Assembly: GCF_021789175.1 (NCBI RefSeq)
Contig: NZ_CP084560.1
Span: 2,418,001 to 2,482,000, forward strand
Reading direction: 5' to 3'
DNA from: Arthrobacter sp. FW306-2-2C-D06B
GTDB taxonomy: Bacteria > Actinomycetota > Actinomycetes > Actinomycetales > Micrococcaceae
DNA length: 64,000 nucleotides
The notes below the pieces were generated by a model. The model was not told the DNA's origin and did no database searches. It worked only from the letters and a program-made list of their open reading frames with translations. Below are positions 52,662 to 63,026 of the stretch, in pieces. Made by a program: the position numbers and the translations under genes. Each line of letters begins with the position of its first letter. Position 1 is the stretch's first letter.

Positions 52662-53607
52662 GAAGTTCGACGCCGATCAGGACTTCGGCGGCTTCCACGC
52701 GGGTTTCTCGGTTCTTGTGGGCCGCCCGAATGCCGGCAAGTCCACGCTCACCAATGCTTTGGTTGGCCAGAAGGTGGCCATCACCTCGGCAAAGCCGCAA
52801 ACCACGAGGCACACGATCCGGGGCATTGTCCACCGGGAGGACGCACAACTTATCCTCGTGGACACTCCTGGCCTGCACCGCCCGCGCACCCTACTTGGCA
52901 AGCGGCTCAACGATCTCGTCGCGGACACCCTCTCGGAAGTGGACGCCATTGGTTTCTGCCTGCCCGCCAACGAGAAGATCGGACCGGGCGACAAATACAT
53001 TGCAGCCCAGCTCGCCGCCGTCGGGCGCAAGCCGATCATCGCACTTGTCACCAAGACCGACCTGGTGGACCGCCAGGCCTTGACCGAGCAGCTCCTGGCT
53101 GTAGCCGCATTGGGCCGCGAAGTCCTCGGCGATCAAGGCTGGGCCGATATCGTTCCGGTTTCCGCGACCGACGGCTTCCAGGTCAGCACGGTCGCCGACG
53201 TCCTCATCGGCCACATGCCTGCTTCTCCGCCCCTCTACCCGGACGGCGAACTCACCGATGAACCGGAAGCCGTCATGGTCGCCGAACTTATCCGGGAAGC
53301 AGCCCTGGAAGGCGTCCGGGACGAGCTTCCGCACTCGTTGGCCGTGGTGGTGGAGGAAATCCTGCCCCGCGAAGGCCGTTCCGAAGACAACCCGCTCCTC
53401 GACGTGCGGGTCAATTTGTACGTTGAACGCCCGTCCCAGAAGGCCATCATCATCGGCAAGGCCGGAAGCCGGCTGCGCGAGGTCGGAACGAACGCCCGCA
53501 AAGGCATTGAGGCCCTTTTGGGAACCAAGATCTACCTCGACTTGCACGTCAAAGTGGCCAAGGACTGGCAGCGCGACCCGAAGCAACTCGTGAAGTTGGG
53601 ATTCTAG
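52645..53607 (+). CDS. era: GTPase Era
   Basis: Era is a GTPase needed for 30S assembly and 16S rRNA maturation. The GTG at 52,645 (GGGAG upstream) overlaps the preceding gene by 17 bases and gives 320 residues. It has GRPNAGKSTLTNALVGQKVA (G1), TTRHTIRG (G2), DTPGLHRP (G3), TKTDLVD (G4) and the C-terminal KH domain with AIIIGKAGSRLREVGTNARK. All motifs are complete. Confidence 0.97.
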   Translation: MSKHNKKFDADQDFGGFHAGFSVLVGRPNAGKSTLTNALVGQKVAITSAKPQTTRHTIRGIVHREDAQLILVDTPGLHRPRTLLGKRLNDLVADTLSEVDAIGFCLPANEKIGPGDKYIAAQLAAVGRKPIIALVTKTDLVDRQALTEQLLAVAALGREVLGDQGWADIVPVSATDGFQVSTVADVLIGHMPASPPLYPDGELTDEPEAVMVAELIREAALEGVRDELPHSLAVVVEEILPREGRSEDNPLLDVRVNLYVERPSQKAIIIGKAGSRLREVGTNARKGIEALLGTKIYLDLHVKVAKDWQRDPKQLVKLGF

Positions 53608-53681
53608 CCGCTGGGGATATTCCCAGTTTGGGCCCGTAAAATGGTCCGAATCCCATTTTCCGAGGAAAGGTTGAGCGAGTC

Positions 53682-55259
53682 GTGCGACGTCGCGCTGCAC
53701 GCGTTCAGGAGCCCGGCACCATAGGTGCCCCCGGCGCTGCACGCCACGGGGAAGCTCCCGGCACCCCCCGCCACATGAATGCTCCGAAGGGCCTCCCGCT
53801 CTGGCTCAAGGTCACCGCCGTGACGGTGTCGGTGCTGCTGGTCGCCGGTATCGCTTTCGCCGCCTACTGGGTCATCCGCCTGCAGTCGAACATCAGCAAA
53901 GCACCTTTGTCGGCAGGCGCGCCGAGGACCGAGGCCGCTGCAAACGACGCCACGGACCGCCAGCAGATCCTCATCCTTGGGTCCGACACGAGGGACGGGA
54001 AGAACTCGCAATACGGTTCAACGCAGGACTCCACCGGCTATGGCCAGTCGGATGTCATGATGCTGCTGGACATTTCGGCGGACAACAAGAGGGTGAGCCT
54101 CACCAGCTTTCCCCGCGACCTCTTGGTGGATGTTCCGAAGTGCACCGATCCCAAAACCCATACCGTCTATGAAGCCCATTCCAACGTCATGATCAACTCG
54201 GCCATGGCGGAAGCCGGGATCGGTTGCGCCGTGGACACAGTGAACAAACTCACGGGACTGCAAATCGACCACTTCATGATGGCCGACTTCAACGCCGTCA
54301 AGGAGCTGTCCAACGCCGTCGGCGGAGTCAACGTATGCGTGAGCGACGCCGTCTATGACCCTGATTCCGGACTCCGGCTCCCCAAGGGAACATCGAGCGT
54401 CCAGGGGGAGCAGGCCCTTGCCTTCCTCCGGACCCGCCACGGTTTTGGCGACGGAAGTGACCTCGGCCGCATCCAGGCGCAGCAGGGTTTCCTCTCTTCG
54501 CTGACACGGAAGATCAAGTCCGACGGAACGCTAAGCAATCCGCAGAGCCTTTTGTCCATCGCGGATGCCGTGACAAAGAACCTGACCGTGGACGAAGGCC
54601 TGGCATCGGTCCAATCGCTCCTGACCATCGGGAGCCGCCTCAAAGACGTTGACTTGTCCAAGGTCGCGTTCGTCTCGGTTCCCACCCAGCCCGCCGCCGT
54701 CGATCCCAACAGGCTCGAATTGGTTGAACCGCAGGCCACCCAGCTGTTCGCCGCCATGCGCGCGAACCTGGACCTGACCATGCCGGGGGCCACGGCCAGT
54801 CCTTCGCCCAGTCCTTCGCCTGCGGCATCGGGCGCCCCGTCCAGCAGCGCGGCACCGGCGCCGGGCACTCCCGCTGTTCCGGCCTATGACAAGGCCCTTC
54901 AGCCAGTGACCGTGGCCGACGGAACGGGCATCGCGTCCCGCGGACAGGAGATCGCCGCTGCCCTGGTTGGCGGCGGATTCACGAAAGCCACTCACTTCCT
55001 TGCAGCCGCCATTCCCAAGACGGTTGTCTATTACGGGACCGGCTATGCCGATGTCGCGCCGGATGTCGCGAATCTCCTGGGGATCCCTGCCTCGCAAGTC
55101 GAACTATCCAAGGGTGTCGTCGGAGTCCAGGTCTATATCGGAAGCGACTTCGATTCCGGGACCAAGTACGGAGTTGCCTCCGTTCCGGCCGACGTCGTCA
55201 AGCAGACAGCAGGCGATGTGAAATGCCAGGCGGTCAACCCGGCACTCATCGCGAGGTAG
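53682..55259 (+). CDS. LytR-CpsA-Psr (LCP) family cell-wall ligase with LytR_C domain
   Basis: LCP proteins attach wall polymers (teichoic acids or other glycopolymers) to peptidoglycan. From the GTG at 53,682 the protein has 525 residues: a cytoplasmic basic N-terminus, one membrane segment (LKVTAVTVSVLLVAGIAFAA), an LCP domain with ILILGSDTRDGKN, SDVMMLLDISADNKRVSLTS, FPRDLLVDVP and FLRTRHGFGDGSDLGRIQAQ. Conserved Asp and Arg residues are present. A Pro/Ser linker and a C-terminal LytR_C domain (TVADGTGIASRGQEIAAALV) end it. It is convergent with the M13 peptidase. Confidence 0.92.
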   Translation: MRRRAARVQEPGTIGAPGAARHGEAPGTPRHMNAPKGLPLWLKVTAVTVSVLLVAGIAFAAYWVIRLQSNISKAPLSAGAPRTEAAANDATDRQQILILGSDTRDGKNSQYGSTQDSTGYGQSDVMMLLDISADNKRVSLTSFPRDLLVDVPKCTDPKTHTVYEAHSNVMINSAMAEAGIGCAVDTVNKLTGLQIDHFMMADFNAVKELSNAVGGVNVCVSDAVYDPDSGLRLPKGTSSVQGEQALAFLRTRHGFGDGSDLGRIQAQQGFLSSLTRKIKSDGTLSNPQSLLSIADAVTKNLTVDEGLASVQSLLTIGSRLKDVDLSKVAFVSVPTQPAAVDPNRLELVEPQATQLFAAMRANLDLTMPGATASPSPSPSPAASGAPSSSAAPAPGTPAVPAYDKALQPVTVADGTGIASRGQEIAAALVGGGFTKATHFLAAAIPKTVVYYGTGYADVAPDVANLLGIPASQVELSKGVVGVQVYIGSDFDSGTKYGVASVPADVVKQTAGDVKCQAVNPALIAR

Positions 55260-55281
55260 CAACCCAGGAAACTCCCGGGGC

Positions 55282-57234
55282 CTACCAGATGCTGACGCGC
55301 TCCTCGGGCGAAAGCCACATTCCATCCCCGGCTTCCACCGCGAACGCCTCATGGAACGAGTCCAGGTTCTTGGCGATGGCATTGGTCCGGAACTCGTTGG
55401 GGGAGTGCGGGTCCGTAGCGACGCGCCGGATGGCTTCCTCCGGACGAATGACCTGACGCCAGCCGGCAGCCCAGGACATGAAGAAGCGCTGCTGGCCCGT
55501 CAGCCCTTCAAGGACGGGCGGCTCAGCACCGTCAAGGCTCAGGAGGTAGGCCTTATAGGCGATGGTCAGGCCACCCAGATCGCCGATGTTTTCGCCGAGC
55601 GTGAGCTTTCCGTTGACCTTGTGCTCGGGGGCGGCATAGGGGGCAAGGGCGTCGAATTGGGCCACGAGCTTCGCCGCCAGTCCTTCAAAGGCCTTGCGGT
55701 CATCCTCGCTCCACCAATTCCGCAGCGCACCACTCCCATCGAACTGTGAGCCTTGGTCGTCGAAGCCATGGCCGATTTCATGGCCGATGATGGCGCCGAT
55801 GCCTCCGTAGTTGACCGCGTCGTCAGCCTCTGCGGTGAAGAAGGGTGGCTGCAGGATCGCAGCGGGGAAGACAATCTCGTTCAACATCGGGTGGTAGTAC
55901 GCGTTGACGGTCTGCGGGGTCATGAGCCACTTGTCGAGATCCACTGGCTTGCCGACCTCGTCGAGGTGACGGTCGACGTCGGCGTTGTGTGCCCGCTCGA
56001 CGTTTCCCAGAAGATCGCTCGGGTCAATCTCGACGGCGGAATAGTCGATCCATTTGTCCGGGAATCCAATCTTGGGGCGGAAGGCCTCAAGCTTTTTCAG
56101 CGCTTCAGCCTTGGTGTCCTCACCCATCCAGTCAAGCGCCGTCATGCTCTGGCGGTAAGCCTCGATCAGTTTGGCAACCAGCGTCTGCATCCTGGCCTTG
56201 TAGCCTTCGGGGAAGTGGCGCTCAACGTAGATCTGGCCGACCGCCTCGCCAAGGGCGGCTTCGACGACGGCGACTCCGCGCTTCCAGCGGTCCTTGTTCT
56301 GCGGAGTGCCACTCAGCGTGGTGCCGTAGAAATCGAAGTTTGCGTCTACGAACGCCGACGACAGATAGGGGGCGGCGGCATTGAGCACGCGCAGGGCCAG
56401 CCACTCCTGCCACGTGGCAAGGGACTCGGACTCGACGAGGGCGGACGCGCCGGTGAAGAAATCGGGAGTACTCACCACGAGCTCGGTGAATTTGTCCGCT
56501 TCAATCCGCGCCGAATCGAACCACGCGTCAAGGTAGGGGAACAGTTCGCGGCCCTCCTCCGCGGTCTTGAGGTTGTAGGTCTTCTGCGGATCGCGAAGGG
56601 TGACGTTGTCCCAGTGGTGCGAGGCAAGCGACTTTTCAAGGGCAACAACGCGTGCGGCGGCATCCTCGGCGTCGGGAATGCCTGCCAGGCCGAAGAGTTT
56701 GGCGACGTATTTCACGTAGGCGCTGACAATGCCTTCGAACTTCCCGTCCCGATAGTAGGACTCGTCGGGAAGGCCCAGGCCGCCCTGGCCGATGTACAAC
56801 AGGATCCGGTCCGGGTTCCCGGCGTCGGGAGCGGGATAGATGGAAAACAGGCCGGAAACGTCCGAGCGGAACAACCGCCCGGTCAGGGAAACCACTTCTG
56901 CCGGCGAAGCCGTGGCAAAGACCTCCGCGAGCCGGTGGCGGATGGGTTCCATGCCCTTGGCCTCGGTTGCTTCCTCGTCCATGAAGCTGTTGTAGAGCCC
57001 GCCTACTTTGCGCTCGATGCCGCTGGCTTCCGCGCCCTTTGCGGCAGCTTCCTCGATGATCGCTTTGACTGCCAGTTCAGCGCCATCCCGCAACGCCGTG
57101 AACGTTCCCTCAAGCGGGCGGTCGTCGGGGATGACCGTCGACTTCAGCCACGCGCCGTTGACATGCTGGTAAAGGTCGTCCTGCGGCCTGACGCTTTCAT
57201 CGATGTTGGACAGTGTGATCCCCGACTGTGGCAC
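55282..57234 (-). CDS. M13 family zinc metallopeptidase (neprilysin/PepO type)
   Basis: A 650-residue M13 endopeptidase. The GTG at 57,234 with AAGGAG seven bases upstream is the start. Conserved parts are DDLYQHVNGAWLKSTVIPDD at the N-terminus, VNAYYHPMLNEIVFPAAILQ (the NAYY substrate site), GAIIGHEIGHGFDDQGSQFD (H-E-x-x-H) and LTLGENIGDLGGL (third zinc ligand Glu). Bacterial M13 enzymes cleave small peptides. No signal peptide is seen, so it is likely cytoplasmic. It is divergent from leuA. Confidence 0.94.
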   Translation of the reverse strand: MPQSGITLSNIDESVRPQDDLYQHVNGAWLKSTVIPDDRPLEGTFTALRDGAELAVKAIIEEAAAKGAEASGIERKVGGLYNSFMDEEATEAKGMEPIRHRLAEVFATASPAEVVSLTGRLFRSDVSGLFSIYPAPDAGNPDRILLYIGQGGLGLPDESYYRDGKFEGIVSAYVKYVAKLFGLAGIPDAEDAAARVVALEKSLASHHWDNVTLRDPQKTYNLKTAEEGRELFPYLDAWFDSARIEADKFTELVVSTPDFFTGASALVESESLATWQEWLALRVLNAAAPYLSSAFVDANFDFYGTTLSGTPQNKDRWKRGVAVVEAALGEAVGQIYVERHFPEGYKARMQTLVAKLIEAYRQSMTALDWMGEDTKAEALKKLEAFRPKIGFPDKWIDYSAVEIDPSDLLGNVERAHNADVDRHLDEVGKPVDLDKWLMTPQTVNAYYHPMLNEIVFPAAILQPPFFTAEADDAVNYGGIGAIIGHEIGHGFDDQGSQFDGSGALRNWWSEDDRKAFEGLAAKLVAQFDALAPYAAPEHKVNGKLTLGENIGDLGGLTIAYKAYLLSLDGAEPPVLEGLTGQQRFFMSWAAGWRQVIRPEEAIRRVATDPHSPNEFRTNAIAKNLDSFHEAFAVEAGDGMWLSPEERVSIW

Positions 57235-57361
57235 AAGAACTCCTTCGGACGACGAGCGGAACCGGCTCACCGCCGTTCCCGCGTCTGCATAGTGGACGTT
57301 GCTTCAGGTATTGCATTGTCATCATACGCACCCGTGTTAGTGTGAAATGGTGCGTGCAGGA

Positions 57362-57397
57362 ATGCTTCTCCTTAGCTGCCGCGGCGGGGCCTCGTAG
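57362..57397 (+). CDS. Putative leuA leader peptide MLLLSCRGGAS
   Basis: An 11-codon ORF with three consecutive Leu codons (CTT CTC CTT) starts 124 bases upstream of leuA. It is followed by potential pairing segments (GGCCTCGTAGGCGA and TCGCTAGGCC). This fits ribosome-mediated attenuation by leucine charging, known upstream of actinobacterial leuA genes. No T-run terminator is obvious, so the mechanism is inferred. Confidence 0.55.
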   Translation: MLLLSCRGGAS

Positions 57398-57467
57398 GCG
57401 ATCATTCGCTAGGCCAACCCTCGCTGCGGAGTTAGCTATGCCCGGCCAATCTTCCATCAAAGATTAA

Positions 57468-59225
<1,758 letters not shown>

Positions 59226-59231
59226 CCATTT

Positions 59232-59265
59232 GCCGTGCGGCGCCGTCAACACGGCGCCGCACGGC
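59232..59265 (+). terminator. Strong hairpin terminator after leuA
   Basis: A perfect 15-bp stem, GCCGTGCGGCGCCGT / ACGGCGCCGCACGGC, with a CAAC loop starts seven bases after the leuA stop. It lies between leuA and recO. Confidence 0.85.
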
Positions 59266-59308
59266 TTCGCCGGACCCGATAAGGCCCGGTGTGGTGCGAA
59301 GATTAACT

Positions 59309-60064
59309 GTGGCCAATCCTTCGTCGTTTGCAGCGCGGTCCTATCGGGACGATGCCGTAGTGCTGCGCACCCACAAACTGGGCGAAGCGGACCGCATCAT
59401 CACTTTGCTGACCAAGCACCACGGACAAGTAAGGGCGGTCGCCAAGGGCGTACGGCGTACCAGTAGCCGGTTCGGTGCCCGCTTGGAGCCGTTCATGGTG
59501 GCTGACCTGCAACTCGTTTCCGGCCGCACCCTGGACATCGTCACCCAGGCTGTCGCCAAAGGCGCCTATGGGAGTTCGATCGCCGCCGATTACTCCCGGT
59601 ACACCGTCGCCGCCGCCATGACGGAAACGGCGGAGAAACTGACGGACGCCGACGCCGATTCTGGAACCGCCCAATACAACCTCCTTGTCGGGGCCCTTGC
59701 CGCGTTGAGCCGTTCCGACCACCCGCCGGAACTCATTCTTGACTCCTACCTGCTCCGCGCCTTGGCAACCGGCGGTTGGGCGCCCAGTTTCACGGATTGC
59801 GCCCGCTGCGGGGCGAGAGGTCCGCACACAGCTTTCTCCGCTCCCTTGGGCGGAATGATCTGCAACGACTGCCGCCCGCCCGGCTCGCCGGCACCCGCTC
59901 GCGAGACCGTCGTCTTGCTGGGCGCGCTCCTGACGGGGGACTGGGCTACTGCGGACGTGTCCGAATCCTTGCATCGCCGCGAGGCCGCCGGGTTGGTGGC
60001 GAGTTACCTGCAATGGCACCTTGAACGAGCATTGAAATCCCTCAAACATGTGGAGCGAAGCTGA
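59309..60064 (+). CDS. recO: DNA repair protein RecO
   Basis: RecO anneals single-stranded DNA and loads RecA with RecR. The GTG at 59,309 gives 251 residues. The OB-fold N-terminus is [20 protein letters not shown] with [20 protein letters not shown], and the C-terminal helical domain holds the zinc site DCARCGARG ... MICNDC. uppS starts two bases after its stop, so the two form an operon. Confidence 0.94.
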   Translation: MANPSSFAARSYRDDAVVLRTHKLGEADRIITLLTKHHGQVRAVAKGVRRTSSRFGARLEPFMVADLQLVSGRTLDIVTQAVAKGAYGSSIAADYSRYTVAAAMTETAEKLTDADADSGTAQYNLLVGALAALSRSDHPPELILDSYLLRALATGGWAPSFTDCARCGARGPHTAFSAPLGGMICNDCRPPGSPAPARETVVLLGALLTGDWATADVSESLHRREAAGLVASYLQWHLERALKSLKHVERS

Positions 60065-60066
60065 AA

Positions 60067-60885
60067 GTGGCACTGGGAAAAAAGAAGACGGCAACGGCGC
60101 GAACCACCCCGGTAAAGGCCCCTTACGACCATCCCTCGGGCGCCAGGCCGCCGGCCATCCCTGCCGAACTGGTACCGCGGCACGTCGCGATCGTCATGGA
60201 CGGCAACGGCCGCTGGGCGAACCAGCGCGGCCTTCCGCGCATCGAGGGCCACAAGGCCGGGGAGCCGGCCCTGCTGGATGTGATGGCGGGTGCGATCGAA
60301 ATGGGCATCAAGTACGTCAGTGTCTACGCTTTCTCCACCGAAAACTGGCGCCGTTCCCCCGAAGAAGTGCGCTTCCTCATGGGATTTAACAAGGACGTGC
60401 TACGTCGGCAGCGCAACCAGCTCGATGAGTGGGGCGTGCGGATCCGTTGGGCCGGGCGGCGGCCCAAGCTCTGGGGTTCGGTCATCAAGGAGCTGGAGGA
60501 AGCCGAGGAGTACACGCGCGGCAACGACACGTGCACCCTGACCATGTGTGTTAACTACGGCGGCCGAGCCGAGATCGCCGATGCCGTGGCCGCGATCGCC
60601 CGGGATGTCGCTGATGGCCGCCTGAAGCCCGGATCGGTCACCGAAAAGACCATCCAGAAGTACCTCGACGAACCGGACCTTCCGGATGTGGACTTGTTCC
60701 TGCGGAGCTCCGGTGAGCAGCGGCTCTCGAACTTCCTCTTGTGGCAATCCGCCTATGCGGAATTCGTCTTCATGGACACACTGTGGCCCGACGTCGACCG
60801 CAGGACTTTGTGGGACGCCGTCGAGATCTACGCCAAACGGGACCGCCGATATGGAGGCGCGGTAGACGCTGCGGCACCCCGCTGA
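60067..60885 (+). CDS. uppS: Isoprenyl diphosphate synthase (cis-prenyltransferase, UppS)
   Basis: A cis-prenyltransferase making the long-chain polyprenyl diphosphate carrier for cell-wall synthesis. The GTG at 60,067 gives 272 residues. It has [20 protein letters not shown] (the catalytic D-G-N-x-R-W), [19 protein letters not shown], and the C-terminal [20 protein letters not shown] with [13 protein letters not shown]. All catalytic residues are present. It is co-transcribed with recO. Confidence 0.95.
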   Translation: MALGKKKTATARTTPVKAPYDHPSGARPPAIPAELVPRHVAIVMDGNGRWANQRGLPRIEGHKAGEPALLDVMAGAIEMGIKYVSVYAFSTENWRRSPEEVRFLMGFNKDVLRRQRNQLDEWGVRIRWAGRRPKLWGSVIKELEEAEEYTRGNDTCTLTMCVNYGGRAEIADAVAAIARDVADGRLKPGSVTEKTIQKYLDEPDLPDVDLFLRSSGEQRLSNFLLWQSAYAEFVFMDTLWPDVDRRTLWDAVEIYAKRDRRYGGAVDAAAPR

Positions 60886-60924
60886 CCGCGGTCCAGAATT
60901 AGCACGAGCGTGCTTTGAAGCCGC

Positions 60925-61998
60925 TCAGTCCGGATAGGAAGCCAGCCAGATGGCCACGTCCCTGTAGGCCTGCTGCCGGACGGTACGCCGTGACAGGAAC
61001 ACATCGTGGAGTGCACCCGGATACCGGAATACCGCCGTCCGGCGCCCGAGGCCCAGTGCCCGGCGGGCAGTCTGCTCGACGTCGATCACGGCGTCGACGC
61101 GCATGAGCTCCGCGGTCCACTCAGCCTGGATCCTGGTCCGGCCGGAAAGCAACACCAGCACCGGCGCGTCGATATTGAGTTTGCGTTCGACGGCGGCGTG
61201 GCCCGCCAGGACTGCCTTGGTCCACCCGGCGCGGATCGGGAAGGACGCCCGCGGCCTCCATTCCGGATCAAGGGTCCATTCGCCGTGGGCCAGGTTGCTC
61301 ACGCTTTCCCAGTAGGCCGGCATCTCCGGGAAACGGAAAGGACGCTTGGGGTCAGTGCGCGCAAACGGTTCCACAAGACGCATCGCCATGCTGCGGATCA
61401 AGCTGCTGCCTTGGAGCTCCAGCCACGGCGAATTCAACGTCAACGTGGCAATGCGGCCAGGATTCCGGTCAGCCCAGAGCGCCGCGATCAGGCCGCCCAA
61501 CGAATGGGCCAGGAGGTGGATGGTAGGTGCCTCCGCGCTACCCGTCAGCTCGGCGAGATCCTGCCGGATGGCCTGCAGCGCGGCGTCGAGGTCTTCGTCA
61601 TAGACCGTCAGGTCTGTGGTGTAACCAGGAGTTTGGCCCGGCCGCAGGCTCCGCCCGAATTTGCGCAGGTCGAGCGCATAGAAATGGAACCCCGAGGCGC
61701 CCAGGTACTCGGCCAGTTCCGTCTGCATGAAGTAGTCGGCCCAACCGTGGAGATACAGCACCACTCTCGGCGGCCCCTTGGTAACGGGAACGTCGCTCCG
61801 GCGCCGGCGTCGAGTGAATGCCGTCAGCGCATCCAGGAGTCCGTGCGGTACCGATGGTGCGGCCGCCGGGCGCACGTGCCGGACGAGGGTGGCGCAGACC
61901 GGTCCCTCTTCGTCCGGTGGAAGTTCGAGCTCCAAGGCCTCGAAACCGCCGCCCAGAAAGTCTCGTTGCCAGACCGGCAATCCCAGTTCCGTGGTCAT
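60925..61998 (-). CDS. Alpha/beta hydrolase (second of a tandem pair)
   Basis: A 357-residue serine hydrolase of the lysophospholipase-like alpha/beta type. Seen are VVLYLHGWADYFMQTELAEY (the H-G oxyanion loop), FYALDLRKFGRSLRPGQTPG, IHLLAHSLGGLIAALWADRN (nucleophile elbow, H-S-L-G-G with Ser) and the late His in YPGALHDVFLSRRTV. It starts four bases inside the upstream homologous gene (61,995) and is clearly its paralogue (shared HGWxDYF, YALDxxxxGRSL and HDVFLS motifs). The substrate is unknown. Confidence 0.88.
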   Translation of the reverse strand: MTTELGLPVWQRDFLGGGFEALELELPPDEEGPVCATLVRHVRPAAAPSVPHGLLDALTAFTRRRRRSDVPVTKGPPRVVLYLHGWADYFMQTELAEYLGASGFHFYALDLRKFGRSLRPGQTPGYTTDLTVYDEDLDAALQAIRQDLAELTGSAEAPTIHLLAHSLGGLIAALWADRNPGRIATLTLNSPWLELQGSSLIRSMAMRLVEPFARTDPKRPFRFPEMPAYWESVSNLAHGEWTLDPEWRPRASFPIRAGWTKAVLAGHAAVERKLNIDAPVLVLLSGRTRIQAEWTAELMRVDAVIDVEQTARRALGLGRRTAVFRYPGALHDVFLSRRTVRQQAYRDVAIWLASYPD

Positions 61999-63017
61999 GG
62001 CAATTCTCCCGCGCTATCCGTTCCTGGCGCATTGGTGATGTACCCGCGAATCCAACGCGCTAGCCTGTCGTAAGCGTCGGCGCGCACCGGACCGGCCGAC
62101 AGGAAGACATCGTGGAGGCCGCCATCCACGCGTTCCAGGGTGACGGTCCGGCCAAGGGTCATGGCGCGGACGGCCATGGTGTTGACGTCCAGGACGGCGT
62201 CCGAATGCCGCATGGACTCCTGCCACACCATGCCGTTGGCGCTCGCCCCGGAAATCAAGACCAGGATCGGGATGTCTATTCTCAGCCCCCGGGCTACCCT
62301 CGAGTGGCCGCTGAGGACCGCGCTGAGCCAACCGGCCCGCATGGGGAACGCCAATGGCGGGCGGTATTTTTCGTCGAGGAGCCATTCACCTTCGGCCGAG
62401 CTGCTGATGCTGCGGAAATAGAAGCCTCGTTCAGGCAGACGGAGGATTGTCTTGGGCCGGAACCGTGCGAGCGGCTTCACCATCGTCTGCGCGGCGCGGC
62501 GGACCACGGAACTTCCGTGCATTTCAAGCCACGGGCTGTTCAGTACGAGGTACTGGACGGAGCCTGGGTGGCTGCTGGCCCACAAAGCGGCAACGAGGCC
62601 CCCGGTGGAATGTCCCATGAGGGTCAACGAACCGGGCTCCTGTCCATGCTGGTCGGCGGAACGGATCATGTCGATGGCTTTGCTGATTTCGGCGTCGTAG
62701 TCGTTCAGGTGCTCGACGTAACCGCCTGGCGTGTCCGCTTGCAGGCTGCGGCCATGGTTGTGCATGTCCAACGCGTAGAACTGGAAACCTTGTCCCGTCC
62801 AGAATTCCGCGAGGGCGACGTTGAAAAAGTAATCACTCCAGCCGTGCAGGAACAGGACCGAACGGTTGGCCGGCAGGGGAGGATCACCGGGACTTCCGGC
62901 GCCCTGGCGCGGGACATGGCGGACGAGCGTTGCGCGCCGGACAACTCCATCAGGTCCGGTCGCCTCGAATGCGCAACTCTCGAAGTCCGCACCGAGGATA
63001 TCGGTCTGCCACTCCAT
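61995..63017 (-). CDS. Alpha/beta hydrolase (first of a tandem pair)
   Basis: A 340-residue serine hydrolase related to the downstream gene. It has SVLFLHGWSDYFFNVALAEF, YALDMHNHGRSLQADTPGGY, LTLMGHSTGGLVAALWASSH (nucleophile elbow G-H-S-T-G-G) and VDGGLHDVFLSAGPVRADAY (catalytic His). The pair arose by duplication and is coupled by a four-base overlap. It lies nine bases after the FAD-dependent dehydrogenase gene on the same strand, so the three may act in one pathway. Confidence 0.88.
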   Translation of the reverse strand: MEWQTDILGADFESCAFEATGPDGVVRRATLVRHVPRQGAGSPGDPPLPANRSVLFLHGWSDYFFNVALAEFWTGQGFQFYALDMHNHGRSLQADTPGGYVEHLNDYDAEISKAIDMIRSADQHGQEPGSLTLMGHSTGGLVAALWASSHPGSVQYLVLNSPWLEMHGSSVVRRAAQTMVKPLARFRPKTILRLPERGFYFRSISSSAEGEWLLDEKYRPPLAFPMRAGWLSAVLSGHSRVARGLRIDIPILVLISGASANGMVWQESMRHSDAVLDVNTMAVRAMTLGRTVTLERVDGGLHDVFLSAGPVRADAYDRLARWIRGYITNAPGTDSAGELP

Positions 63018-63026
63018 GGGAACAGC

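Noticed and set aside
60901..60914. Hairpin AGCACG-AG-CGTGCT after uppS as a terminator
   Set aside because: The stem is short and the loop only two bases as drawn; too weak to call.
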